A stretch of 45,035 nt of DNA from an uncultured Muribaculaceae bacterium (GTDB taxonomy: Bacteria; Bacteroidota; Bacteroidia; Bacteroidales; Muribaculaceae): positions 1-45,035 of the forward strand of contig CAJTYC010000010.1 in NCBI GenBank assembly GCA_910584185.1. The letters are read 5' to 3'. Positions within the stretch are counted from its first letter, which is position 1, and the number at the start of each line of letters is the position of its first letter. Shown here in pieces: positions 15,719-23,769 of the stretch. Below the pieces are notes generated by a model, which had not been told where the DNA came from, ran no database searches, and saw only the letters and a list, made by a program, of their open reading frames with translations. A program made the translations under genes and the position numbers.

Positions 15719-16747
15719 TTAGCGCCAGGAGAAGATGTCCATTTTCCAGGTTATGCCTATTTGGGCTTGGAGGCGGCGGGTGTTGGTGTCGTCGTGGCAG
15801 ACATCTATGGCTGCGTGGATTCTCAGGTCGCGGCTCTTCTTCAGGGGGTAGTATTCTGCTCCTATGCCATATAGGGGGCATTCTATTGCCCCCGGTTTTT
15901 CGAATTCCGGTTTCCAGCGTTCGTAGCCTCCCTTGGCGAAGATGTCGAAGTGATGGCTCAGGCGGAGGTTGGCCTTGGCTATTGCGAACCAGTCGCCAAA
16001 CCAAAACTTCTCGTGCCTTGAGTGGCGGTTCTGGAGGTCGAGGTCGAGGTAGAAATTGCCGAACTCGAAGCGGTTGCCGAGCGAGATGAACTGGGCCGTG
16101 TGGCCGTTGCCGTATTGCATCACGTTTACCGACCATAGGGTGTGGAAGAATCCCATGTGTCCGCGCCACATCAGGTTGTATGCGAAGTTGGAGTCACCGA
16201 GCTTCGCGGCGTAGGGGGAGTTGGTGAACTGGAAGCTGAGAGAGTGCTTGCCGCCGGGAAAATTGTAGCGGGCACCGACGCCGAACTGATAGCAGGCGAA
16301 ATGATTCCAGAAGAGAGAGGAGAAGAACTCGTTGATGGGGGCGTTGTCGTACTCATAGCCGCCGATATCCACTGTCAGCTTGCCGGCAGAGAGGTCCCAC
16401 CGGCTTGAGGGTGACCAGTCGAGATATAGGTTGTCGGTGGCTCCGAACACGTCATTTTTCATTTCGCCGAGCTTGTTGAGCCGTTGGCGCCAGTGGTATG
16501 AGAGTTCCGGGATAATGTGTCCGTCGAGCATGAGGTTTAGATAACGGCCGTGGAAACCGGCCTCATCCTTGGCATCCTTTATGGCGTCGAAGGCGAAGTC
16601 AAAACGGGCCTCCATGCCTATCTTGACTTTCTCGTAAGCGAGAGAGTCGGAGGTGTTGCCGACGGTGAAGAGGGGTGGACGGTCTTGTGCGGCTGCCGTT
16701 GCTGCAACGCAGAGTAGGCCCATGATTAGAGAGCTAAAGAGTTTCAT
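15719..16747 (-). CDS. Outer-membrane porin (phosphate-selective porin O/P-like)
   Basis: A 342-residue exported beta-barrel: signal peptide 1-20 ending AAAQ, then alternating amphipathic strands rich in aromatic residues, such as LNLMLDGHIIPELSYHWRQR and NFYLDLDLQNRH, with a final strand RRLQAQIGITWKMDIFSW ending near the C-terminus. Size and strand pattern match OprO/OprP-like porins found widely in Bacteroidetes. Solute specificity cannot be read. It has its own probable promoter upstream and is followed by the Gate-domain membrane gene. Confidence 0.8.
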   Translation of the reverse strand: MKLFSSLIMGLLCVAATAAAQDRPPLFTVGNTSDSLAYEKVKIGMEARFDFAFDAIKDAKDEAGFHGRYLNLMLDGHIIPELSYHWRQRLNKLGEMKNDVFGATDNLYLDWSPSSRWDLSAGKLTVDIGGYEYDNAPINEFFSSLFWNHFACYQFGVGARYNFPGGKHSLSFQFTNSPYAAKLGDSNFAYNLMWRGHMGFFHTLWSVNVMQYGNGHTAQFISLGNRFEFGNFYLDLDLQNRHSRHEKFWFGDWFAIAKANLRLSHHFDIFAKGGYERWKPEFEKPGAIECPLYGIGAEYYPLKKSRDLRIHAAIDVCHDDTNTRRLQAQIGITWKMDIFSWR

Positions 16748-16830
16748 GAATCAGATTTGATATGCGGGGCGGTGCTGATGCATTGAGGCGCCAAAAAGTC
16801 ACCGGCCACGGTAGTATTAGATTTATGTCG

Positions 16831-16861
16831 TAAAAATAGCTAAAATTTTGTAAAGTGCAAG
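16831..16861 (-). promoter_or_regulatory. Probable porin promoter
   Basis: On the minus strand CTTG (16858-16861) is followed after 19 bases by TATTTTTA (16831-16838), a -7 element with one departure from TAnnTTTG. It lies between the korB terminator and the porin start, leaving a leader of about 75 bases. Confidence 0.45.
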
Positions 16862-16898
16862 CAGATTTTTTTCTGATTTTTTTTGGTTAAGGCAAAAT

Positions 16899-16929
16899 AA
16901 AAGCGGGGGCACTTTTGTGCCTCCGCTTT
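16899..16929 (-). terminator. Intrinsic terminator of the korA-korB operon
   Basis: AAAGCGGGGGCAC pairs with GTGCCTCCGCTTT (one wobble) around a TTTT loop, and the minus strand continues TTTTATTTTGCC. It lies 65 bases beyond the korB stop codon. Confidence 0.88.
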
Positions 16930-16993
16930 GGGTATTATTTTGATGGTTGCTTCTCCTCTTGGGGAGGGGCTTCCAATATTTAATTCCCCGGGT

Positions 16994-18019
16994 TTATTTG
17001 ATTTCCCAGGTTTCGTGGGTTTTCATTATCATGTCGCGCAGGGAGGTGTAGCCGTATTTTGCTTGCACTTCCGTGGTTTGGCGCCATACTTCCTCGTTGT
17101 ATACGGGGGCTTGGTAGTCGCGGATCACGCCGAGGGCGAGGGGGAGTTCGTGGCCGTCCATCATGGCGAGTTGCTGCTGCAGGAAGTTGGATGCGCAGTG
17201 GGCGTCATGCACGAGCACGTCGTCGATGGTGTATCCATCCTCGCCTATTGTGACAGCCTTGAGCAGGAAACCGTCTTGCACGAGACCCTTGCTGTTATCC
17301 TTGCCGAAGAGCATCTTCTGTCCATGCACGAGGTGGATGGTGTGGTCAGCACGTTTCTCCTTGTCGGCGAAGTAGCTGTGTATGCCATCGTTGAAGATTA
17401 CGCAGTTCTGGAGCACCTCCACCACGGCAGCGCCTTTGTGGCGTGCGGCAGCCACCATGCACTCCTGTGTGGTCTGGAGAGCCATGTCGAAGCTGCGGGC
17501 GAAGAAATTGCCGCGTGCTCCGAAGCAGAGTTCGGCGGGGATGAAGGGGTCTTCGACGGTGCCGTAGGGTGAAGATTTCGACACAGTGCCACGGTCGGAA
17601 GTGGGTGAATACTGACCCTTGGTAAGACCATATATCTTATTGTTGAGGATCAGCATATTGATGTCCACATTACGGCGCACGCAGTGAATGAAGTGGTTAC
17701 CGCCGATGGCGAGGCCGTCACCGTCGCCCGAGATCTGCCATACGGTGAGCTCGGGGTTGGCGGTCTTGACGCCTGTGGCTATGGCAGCAGCGCGACCATG
17801 GATGGTGTGCATGCCGTAGGTGTTCATGTAGTAAGGGAGGCGCGAGCTGCAACCGATGCCAGAGATAACGGCGGTGTCCTTGGGGGCGACGCCGATTTCG
17901 GCCATAGCCTTGTGCAGCACATTGAGAATCGCGTGGTCGCCACATCCGGGGCACCAGCGTGCGCTCTGAGAATTCTTATAATCTGATGCGGAATAATTGT
18001 TGTTTTCCATCTTGGTCAC
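16994..18019 (-). CDS. korB: 2-oxoacid:ferredoxin oxidoreductase subunit beta (2-oxoglutarate type)
   Basis: The thiamine-diphosphate-binding subunit of the enzyme that interconverts 2-oxoglutarate plus CoA and succinyl-CoA plus CO2 using ferredoxin. The 341-residue protein has WCPGCGDHAILN at the N-terminus, SGIGCSSRLPYY, and the TPP/metal motif SGDGDGLAIGGNHFIHCVRRN followed by NNKIYGLTKGQYSPTS. It lies 6 bases after korA on the same strand. The complex acts in the cytoplasm, typical of anaerobic Bacteroidales with a partial TCA cycle. Pyruvate specificity is the main alternative, but two-gene organisation with a gamma-alpha fusion points to Kor. Confidence 0.92.
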   Translation of the reverse strand: MTKMENNNYSASDYKNSQSARWCPGCGDHAILNVLHKAMAEIGVAPKDTAVISGIGCSSRLPYYMNTYGMHTIHGRAAAIATGVKTANPELTVWQISGDGDGLAIGGNHFIHCVRRNVDINMLILNNKIYGLTKGQYSPTSDRGTVSKSSPYGTVEDPFIPAELCFGARGNFFARSFDMALQTTQECMVAAARHKGAAVVEVLQNCVIFNDGIHSYFADKEKRADHTIHLVHGQKMLFGKDNSKGLVQDGFLLKAVTIGEDGYTIDDVLVHDAHCASNFLQQQLAMMDGHELPLALGVIRDYQAPVYNEEVWRQTTEVQAKYGYTSLRDMIMKTHETWEIK

Positions 18020-18025
18020 TCCGGA

Positions 18026-19882
18026 TTAAGCGTTATTTTTCATATGTTCGATCACACCCTCCACGACTTCACGCACGAGGAATGGCTGTCCCTCCACCTT
18101 GTTGATGCGGAGAATCTCCTTGCCGGGGAGTTTTGACTGCAGATAGTCTGCAAACATGCCGGTGTTGAGTTCGGCCACGATGATGCGTTTGTACTTCTTA
18201 AGCACCTCGAGCGTATTCTTGGGCAGGGGGTTGATATAGCGGAACTGCCAGAAAGCCACGGGGTGTCCGTCAGCGTTGAGCTGGTTGGCCGCGGTGAGGA
18301 GGTGTCCGTAGGTACCGCCCCATCCGAGCAGGATAGTGTCGGCATCGGCGTCGCACATCGGCTCCATCATCGGGATATTCTCTGCAATCAGCTCCACCTT
18401 GCGACGGCGCGATTGCACCATGAGTTCGTGGTTGGTGCCGTCGGTAGATATAATCGAGGTCTTGTTGTCCTTCTCGAGACCACCCACGCGGTGCATTGCC
18501 CCGGGAGTGCCGGGGAGCGCCCAATAGCGAGCGAGCGACTTGATGTCGCGGTCGTAAGGTTTCCAACCCTTCTCGAGAATTTCGGTGGGGAGGATGTTGG
18601 GATGAATCTCCGGGTAGTCACCGGGTTCAGGTATGCGCCATGCGCTTGAGCCATTTGCTATGAAAGCGTCGGTGAGGAGGATTACCGGAGTCATATGCTC
18701 CATGGCGATACGAGCGGCCTCGAAAGCCATGTGGAAGCAGTCGGTGGGGCTTGCGGCAGCGAGCACACAGAGGGGGGACTCACCGTTGCGGCCATATAGG
18801 GCCTGGAAGAGGTCGGTCTGTTCGGTTTTGGTGGGGAGACCGGTAGAGGGGCCACCGCGCTGCACGTCGATCACGACGAGCGGAAGCTCAGCCATGACGG
18901 CGAGGCCGATACCTTCAGACTTCAGGGCGAGGCCCGGGCCGGAGGTGGACGTTACGGCGAGTTGGCCGGCGTAGCTTGCACCGATAGCGGAGCAGACGCC
19001 TGCAATCTCATCTTCCATCTGGAGAGCCTTCACGCCGAGGTCCTTGCGCTTGGCGAGCTCGTGGAGTATATCTGTGGCCGGGGTGATGGGGTAAGAGCCG
19101 AGGAAGAGAGGGCGACCGCTCTTCTCAGAGGCAAGAATAAGACCCCATGCAGTGGCTGTGTTACCGGTCACGTCGGTATATGTGCCGGCTTCAGCCTGTG
19201 CAGTGTCAATGCGGTAAGTGGGGAGAGAGCTGTGAGTATTGTGGCCATAGTCCCAGCCGGCGTGAAGCACCTTGACGTTAGCTTCGAAGACGGTGGGTTT
19301 CTTGGCGAATTTCTTTTTGAGTTTCGCTTCGACGCTTTCCACCGGGCGGTCGAAGAGCCAGCAGATAACGCCGAGAGCGAGCATGTTCTTGCTCTTCATG
19401 ATGGCCTTCTGGTCCATGCCGGTGTCGGCGAGGGTGCTCTTGAGCAGGGTGGTCATCGGCACGAGAAGGATGTGCGAGGGGTCGATGCCGAGCTCCTTGA
19501 CCGGGTCGTCGGTGGCATACTCCGCCTTCTTGAGGTTGGCAGCGGTGAATGAGTCTACGTCGCAGACAATGATGCCGTCGCGTTTGAGATAACGGAGGTT
19601 AGTCTTGAGAGCGGCGGGGTTCATGGCCACGAGCACATCGGCCTCATCGCCGGGGGTGTGCACGCCCTTGCCAACGCTGACCTGATAACCGGAGACACCG
19701 CTGAGCGAGCCTTGTGGGGCACGGATTTCAGCCGGATAGTCCGGGAAAGTCGAGATTTCGTCTCCAATTTCGGCAGAAATGTTGGAGAAGATGTTGCCGG
19801 CGAGCTGCATGCCGTCACCGGAGTCACCGGCGAATCGAACCACCACCTTTTCGATGGGTTTTACATTCGTCTCTTTAAGCAT
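18026..19882 (-). CDS. korA: 2-oxoacid:ferredoxin oxidoreductase subunit alpha (gamma-alpha fusion)
   Basis: A 618-residue fusion: the N-terminal ~200 residues form the gamma (CoA-contacting) domain, beginning VVVRFAGDSGDGMQLAGNIF, and the rest is the alpha pyrimidine-binding domain with GSYPITPATDILHELAKR, AIGASYAGQLAVTSTSGPG and VVIDVQRGGPSTGLPTKTEQ. It pairs with KorB to form the catalytic core. No ferredoxin-like delta subunit is encoded next to it, so electrons must pass to a separate ferredoxin. The start at 19882 gives a short leader before the first strand. It is first in the operon. Confidence 0.93.
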   Translation of the reverse strand: MLKETNVKPIEKVVVRFAGDSGDGMQLAGNIFSNISAEIGDEISTFPDYPAEIRAPQGSLSGVSGYQVSVGKGVHTPGDEADVLVAMNPAALKTNLRYLKRDGIIVCDVDSFTAANLKKAEYATDDPVKELGIDPSHILLVPMTTLLKSTLADTGMDQKAIMKSKNMLALGVICWLFDRPVESVEAKLKKKFAKKPTVFEANVKVLHAGWDYGHNTHSSLPTYRIDTAQAEAGTYTDVTGNTATAWGLILASEKSGRPLFLGSYPITPATDILHELAKRKDLGVKALQMEDEIAGVCSAIGASYAGQLAVTSTSGPGLALKSEGIGLAVMAELPLVVIDVQRGGPSTGLPTKTEQTDLFQALYGRNGESPLCVLAAASPTDCFHMAFEAARIAMEHMTPVILLTDAFIANGSSAWRIPEPGDYPEIHPNILPTEILEKGWKPYDRDIKSLARYWALPGTPGAMHRVGGLEKDNKTSIISTDGTNHELMVQSRRRKVELIAENIPMMEPMCDADADTILLGWGGTYGHLLTAANQLNADGHPVAFWQFRYINPLPKNTLEVLKKYKRIIVAELNTGMFADYLQSKLPGKEILRINKVEGQPFLVREVVEGVIEHMKNNA

Positions 19883-19919
19883 AGGAATGTGTTTTTATGG
19901 TAAGGTTGTTTTTTCTTGA

Positions 19920-19961
19920 TTTTCGCGCTTTGCGCTCACACACCTCCAAAACCGCGATGCA
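19920..19961. repeat. 42-bp dispersed repeat, copy 1
   Basis: The segment starts TTTTCGCGCTTTGCGCTCAC and ends CAAAACCGCGATGCA. It matches 33218-33259 at 41 of 42 positions (one A/T change). Internally CGCGCTTTGCGC is partly palindromic. Both copies lie in intergenic gaps, in the same orientation, upstream of minus-strand genes or gene groups. Confidence 0.92.
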
Positions 19962-20170
19962 GCCTCAAGCTCTTCGCGCTTGCACAGAACAAAAGCTGAG
20001 GGGTAGGTGCTTTGGCTCTTGCTGCTTTTTCAGGTGGGCTTGGAGGGGCGAGCGTTTTTTTCTTCGGCTGCTAAATTAGAATTTAAAATTGTAAATTAAA
20101 AATTCTTTTGGCGAAATAATACAAATAATTTGTACTAAATCGTGTTTTTGAACATCCGAGCCGGAGTTTT

Positions 20171-20206
20171 TATGGGTCGCGCACATATATTTGTGCGCGG
20201 CCTATA
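20171..20206. repeat. GC-rich 15-bp-arm palindrome, copy 1
   Basis: Arms TATGGGTCGCGCACA and TGTGCGCGGCCTATA surround a TATATT loop. The two mismatches in DNA both become G-U pairs in RNA, so a transcript would fold fully. A T tract follows on the plus strand only, whereas both flanking genes are on the minus strand, so it does not look like a terminator for them. A perfect copy occurs at 44067-44103. Confidence 0.9.
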
Positions 20207-20232
20207 GTTTTTTGTTTTTGCTTTTTTGAGGG

Positions 20233-22029
20233 TTAGAGCCTAATCTTGATTGATTTGGCTTTGGTTTTTACTATGTATATACCCGGGGAGAGGTTCTTGC
20301 CGTCGAGTCTTTGGCCTGCGATATTGAAGACCTCGGCACCTTGCGGAAGAGTCAGGTTGTTGCCCTCTATGCCTACTGCGCATTGCTCCCCGTCGGTCAC
20401 TTCAGTCACTTCGGAGCTGCCACCCTGCAGGTCTTTGAAGCGGTATAGGTATACCGGGGTTTGATTGGAAGAGTAATTAACGAATCGAGGCTGGGACTTG
20501 TTGAACTGAAGGCTGCCGTGTTCGGTGAAGGTGAAGATAAACTCGTTGTTTTCACCGAGAGCGGCTGTGGCCGGGGTGAAAGTGTTTTGGTCGAGTTTCA
20601 TCTTATTCTTGTCAGTGCAGTTCCAATAGCCGAGGGGGTTGCCATGGGTGTCGCAGACTTGCAGGCTGTATTTGTTGTCTTGCTGCTTTTCAAATTTCAC
20701 CAAGGCTGCCTGAGGTTGGAGCTCGGTGAGCAAGCCGTCATTGTCAAAGCGGGCGAAGCCTGCCTCGTTCATGAACTTAGTGGTGGTAGTGCCGCCGTCG
20801 GTGCTCATGGGGTGGAGGGTGGTGGATGAGAGGATTGTGTAGTAACCCTTGTCGAGGTCGGTTAGCGAGCCTGTCACCTTCTCCCAGCGGGCCTGCGAGT
20901 AGTCAGTGACGTCGGGAGCGAGGGCCGTGAAGCTGATGGTGGTGATTGGGCTTCGGAGAGTCTTGCCATTTTCGGATGCGGTGACATAAGCCTTGTAAGT
21001 GTGCGATTCTGTGGCAGATGCCGCACCATCGATTTCTATTGTGGAAGGCTCGAAGAAGTCGCGTCCGTCCACGCTGATCATCAGTGTGCCATCGGAGTAT
21101 GAGAGGTTCAAGGCACGGTTGTCCCACCAACGCACCAGGTATGAATTGACACCGGTCATCCATGCGTCGGAAATGGAGGGAGCTTCCGGGCGGTTGATTG
21201 CCTGAGCCGGGGTTTCGGCGGAGATGGAGAAAGCGCTTTGGGTCTTGTCGCCCCAGATATATGCAGCGAGCTGCGGATAGTCGATAAAGGGGTTGCGGTT
21301 GCCCTGGAGCTTGTAAATCTCGTCGTTACGGGTCAGTTCCCTGTCGTCAACGGGGTCAGCCTCGTTCCAGCGGAGCAGCATTTCGGCGGCCCATGGGAGT
21401 AGCCGGTCGTCGGTGTCGAGCATGTAGCGCACACCCTTGTCATCGCCCTTGGTCCAGTCTATGCCGGCATAAGAGGTGAAGATATAGAAATATGCTCGTG
21501 CGAAGTCACCCTTGAACTCGTCAGCCGGTTCGAAGACGGTGGTTGAGCCTCCGCCTAAGCCTTGTTTAGGTGTGCCTATCTTGGTGAGTCCATTGTCGAG
21601 GAGGCGTGGGTCGGCCACTTCGCCTATCGGGTGGCTACTCTTCTTGTTGTTGGCGTTTTGGTCGGAGGGGTTCAGGTGCATGAGGTCGTAATGGGCCTCC
21701 TTGCAGCCTTTTTGGCCGCCCCACCAGGAGTTGGGTACTGAGTGCTCTATGTTGAGGGCATCGTGAGCCGGGAGCCATACGATATTGTTGGAATACATAT
21801 CGAACCAGCATTCGCGGCCATCGATAGTGCGGATGTCGGTTTTCTCGAAGGCTTGCCATGTCTTGTCGCCATAGGTAATCAACGTGTGGCTGTCGGCAAG
21901 GGTTGCGATGGCCTTGCGCAGGGCAGCGCCTTGCAGGCCGTCGAGACTTTGGTAATAACTTGCCGGAATTTCGGCATAGGCAGCCATTGAGGTTGCCGCT
22001 ATTGTCAGTATTATTGCTGATTTTTTCAC
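20233..22029 (-). CDS. Secreted endonuclease I family protein (copy a)
   Basis: A non-specific His-Me finger nuclease of the EndA/Vvn family, predicted exported. Signal peptide at 1-19 (ATSMAAYA), nuclease domain at about 20-270, with catalytic E95-H96 in NIEHSVPNSWWGG and the metal-site segment DLMHLNPSDQNANN near 115-127; the conserved NPFIDYPQLAAYIWG closes the domain. A ~200-residue beta-rich region follows, ending in a type IX-like sorting tail, FNIAGQRLDGKNLSPGIYIV near 565-590. Its ATG overlaps the stop of copy b by 4 bases (ATGA). The family cuts both DNA and RNA in known members. Last gene of the proposed DNA-utilisation locus. Confidence 0.9.
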   Translation of the reverse strand: MKKSAIILTIAATSMAAYAEIPASYYQSLDGLQGAALRKAIATLADSHTLITYGDKTWQAFEKTDIRTIDGRECWFDMYSNNIVWLPAHDALNIEHSVPNSWWGGQKGCKEAHYDLMHLNPSDQNANNKKSSHPIGEVADPRLLDNGLTKIGTPKQGLGGGSTTVFEPADEFKGDFARAYFYIFTSYAGIDWTKGDDKGVRYMLDTDDRLLPWAAEMLLRWNEADPVDDRELTRNDEIYKLQGNRNPFIDYPQLAAYIWGDKTQSAFSISAETPAQAINRPEAPSISDAWMTGVNSYLVRWWDNRALNLSYSDGTLMISVDGRDFFEPSTIEIDGAASATESHTYKAYVTASENGKTLRSPITTISFTALAPDVTDYSQARWEKVTGSLTDLDKGYYTILSSTTLHPMSTDGGTTTTKFMNEAGFARFDNDGLLTELQPQAALVKFEKQQDNKYSLQVCDTHGNPLGYWNCTDKNKMKLDQNTFTPATAALGENNEFIFTFTEHGSLQFNKSQPRFVNYSSNQTPVYLYRFKDLQGGSSEVTEVTDGEQCAVGIEGNNLTLPQGAEVFNIAGQRLDGKNLSPGIYIVKTKAKSIKIRL

Positions 22030-23627
22030 TTCACGAGGACTTTTATGGCTTTTTGGAAAGACTGTTTTGTCACTATGTAGAGGCCGGGGGTCAGGTTCTC
22101 ACCGTTCACTTCGCGACCGTTCAGGTCGAAGATTCTTGCGCCTTCGGGAGCGAGGATATTGTTGCCCCAGACTTCCACGAGGTCAGAGTCGTCGAACTCC
22201 TGTGGGAGGCTGTTCACACCGCTCTGGTCGCGCACGAGGTCGAGACGTACGTTGCGGATTTCCCAGGTGTCGGCGCCTGTGGGGGTTGACTCATACTTGA
22301 AGCCCACGCTGATGTTGTGGCCGGTGTATTCTGAGAGGTCAAACTCTTCGGATGTCGTGAAAGTCCATTTGCCCGGACTTTGCCATGTGTTAATGCTGTA
22401 TTCCTTGATGTATTCGGGGGCGTTGGCGTTGACGTCGTGGTTCATCACCACGAGCTTGCAGAGTTCCTTGCAGTTGGTCTGGAACTTTGCTGCGTGGTCG
22501 AATGTCAGCTTGGCCGATGAAACATCTTTCATCGAGACTATTGGGCTCCATATGTATGATAGGGCCTCATAGGGGGTGCCGTTGATGTGTGCGCTGGCGT
22601 TGAGGTAATGGAGGCCTTGATACTCCTTCCATTGCCATACGAATTTGCCGGCAGAGGGGAGTGTTCGGTCGTCGACTTCCCATTCGCCCATGTCGGAGTC
22701 GTTCTCTGAGAGCCAGAGGTATTTGTTGATGGTGGTGGGGTCTGTGGGGTTAGGATTCGGGTTGGGGTCGGGCACATAATTGTCGTCAACCTTGAAAGGT
22801 TCGTTGGCCTTGCTGCCCCAGATATGGTCGGCGAGGGCGGGGAGGTCGATGAAGGGGTTGCGGTTGTGCTGCTCCTTGTAAATGCCGTCGTTGCGTTTCA
22901 GCTCCTTGTCGCTTACTTGGTCGGCTGCGTGCCACTTGAGGAGCAGGTTGCGAGCCCAGTCCTTGAACATCAACGGCTTCGATGTGTCGAACATCCAGTC
23001 GCAGGCGGAGTTCCAGTTCAAGTCGCTGTAGATTGTGAACATATACATGAACGCGCGGGCGAAGTCACCTTTGTACTCGTCGCAAGGTTCGTAGACATAA
23101 TTATTGCCGCCCCCTTGCCCTGATTTAGGGTGTCCTACGAAAGTCACCCCATTTTCCCAGGTTACATCATCAATCTCGCCGAGAGGATAGTTGCTCTTGC
23201 GGTTGTTGGCGTTGGAGTTTGATGGGTTGAGGTGTACTATGTCATTCTTGCGGGGAGAGTCAGAAGACCCCTTCCACCAGGATTGAGCCACGGAGTGCTC
23301 TATGTTCATGATTTTGTTATCGGGCTTGCTTGAGCCTACTTTGACCTTCTCGTCGCTGTACATGTCCCACCAATAGTCAGTGCCGTTGATGTTGATTATA
23401 TCGGTGGAGCGGAAGGCTTCCCAGGTGTCATTGCCGTAGCTTATTACTTTGTGGTCTTTTGCGACGGCTCTTACGGCGTGCATCAGTTCGACGCCGCATT
23501 TGCCATTGAGCGAGTCGTAGTAGCCTTCAGGATATGAGGCGAGGGCCGGGGTGGCGGCCATTATGGCTGCCGTCATGAGCGATATGCCCATGAAGTGCTT
23601 GAGTGTTTGAGCTTTATAAGAGTTCAT
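22026..23627 (-). CDS. Secreted endonuclease I family protein (copy b)
   Basis: Second of three tandem paralogues, 533 residues. Signal peptide at about 1-30 (TAAIMAATPALA), nuclease domain with E110-H111 in NIEHSVAQSWWKG, then IVHLNPSNSNANNRKS near 130-145 and NPFIDLPALADHIWG. A Pro/Asn linker near 290-300 leads to a jelly-roll-like beta domain with WEVDDRTLP and a cleaved-adhesin feel, then the sorting-type tail FDLNGREVNGENLTPGLYIV. Unlike copy a, PxS after the catalytic His reads VAQSWW. It has its own strong promoter, directly after a hairpin that separates it from copy c, and is translationally coupled to copy a. Confidence 0.9.
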   Translation of the reverse strand: MNSYKAQTLKHFMGISLMTAAIMAATPALASYPEGYYDSLNGKCGVELMHAVRAVAKDHKVISYGNDTWEAFRSTDIININGTDYWWDMYSDEKVKVGSSKPDNKIMNIEHSVAQSWWKGSSDSPRKNDIVHLNPSNSNANNRKSNYPLGEIDDVTWENGVTFVGHPKSGQGGGNNYVYEPCDEYKGDFARAFMYMFTIYSDLNWNSACDWMFDTSKPLMFKDWARNLLLKWHAADQVSDKELKRNDGIYKEQHNRNPFIDLPALADHIWGSKANEPFKVDDNYVPDPNPNPNPTDPTTINKYLWLSENDSDMGEWEVDDRTLPSAGKFVWQWKEYQGLHYLNASAHINGTPYEALSYIWSPIVSMKDVSSAKLTFDHAAKFQTNCKELCKLVVMNHDVNANAPEYIKEYSINTWQSPGKWTFTTSEEFDLSEYTGHNISVGFKYESTPTGADTWEIRNVRLDLVRDQSGVNSLPQEFDDSDLVEVWGNNILAPEGARIFDLNGREVNGENLTPGLYIVTKQSFQKAIKVLVK

Positions 23628-23683
23628 GTTGTTGTTACAGTTGTTTAAGGTTTAACTTTGATAAGTTGCTTGAATGTAATCAG

Positions 23684-23714
23684 CAAATTTAGCAAATAAT
23701 TCGGGAAATGCAAA
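23684..23714 (-). promoter_or_regulatory. Promoter for endonuclease I copies b and a
   Basis: An exact Bacteroidetes promoter on the minus strand: TTTG (23711-23714), 19 bases, TAAATTTG (23684-23691). The leader would be about 50 bases. The -33 box touches the base of the hairpin at 23714-23750. Confidence 0.8.
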
Positions 23715-23750
23715 GGCGACCGATTCAAATTTTTATTGAGTCGGTCGCCT
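23714..23750 (-). terminator. Stem-loop after endonuclease I copy c
   Basis: AGGCGACCGATTCAA pairs with TTGAGTCGGTCGCCT (15 bp, one wobble) around a 7-base loop. It lies 20 bases beyond the stop of copy c. The following minus-strand tract (TTTGCATTTCC) is only moderately U-rich, so termination may be partial. It could also protect the 3' end of the upstream message. Confidence 0.7.
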
Positions 23751-23769
23751 ATATTATAGTGAACTTTTA

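Larger units (their letters stand above)
19883..20232. other. 350-bp gene-free gap between korA and the endonuclease cluster
   Basis: The gap separates the korA start from the stop of the last endonuclease gene, both on the minus strand, so it should hold the korA promoter. It contains one copy of the 42-bp dispersed repeat, a T- and A-rich stretch, a 15-base AT palindrome at 20120-20134 (TACAAAT-A-ATTTGTA) that could be an operator, and the GC-rich palindrome at 20171-20206. No exact TAnnTTTG on the minus strand was found and no coding sequence is credible. Confidence 0.7.

Noticed and set aside
20171..20206. Terminator for the endonuclease a gene
   Set aside because: The T tract is on the plus-strand side, opposite to what the minus-strand gene needs, and the element recurs elsewhere as a repeat.
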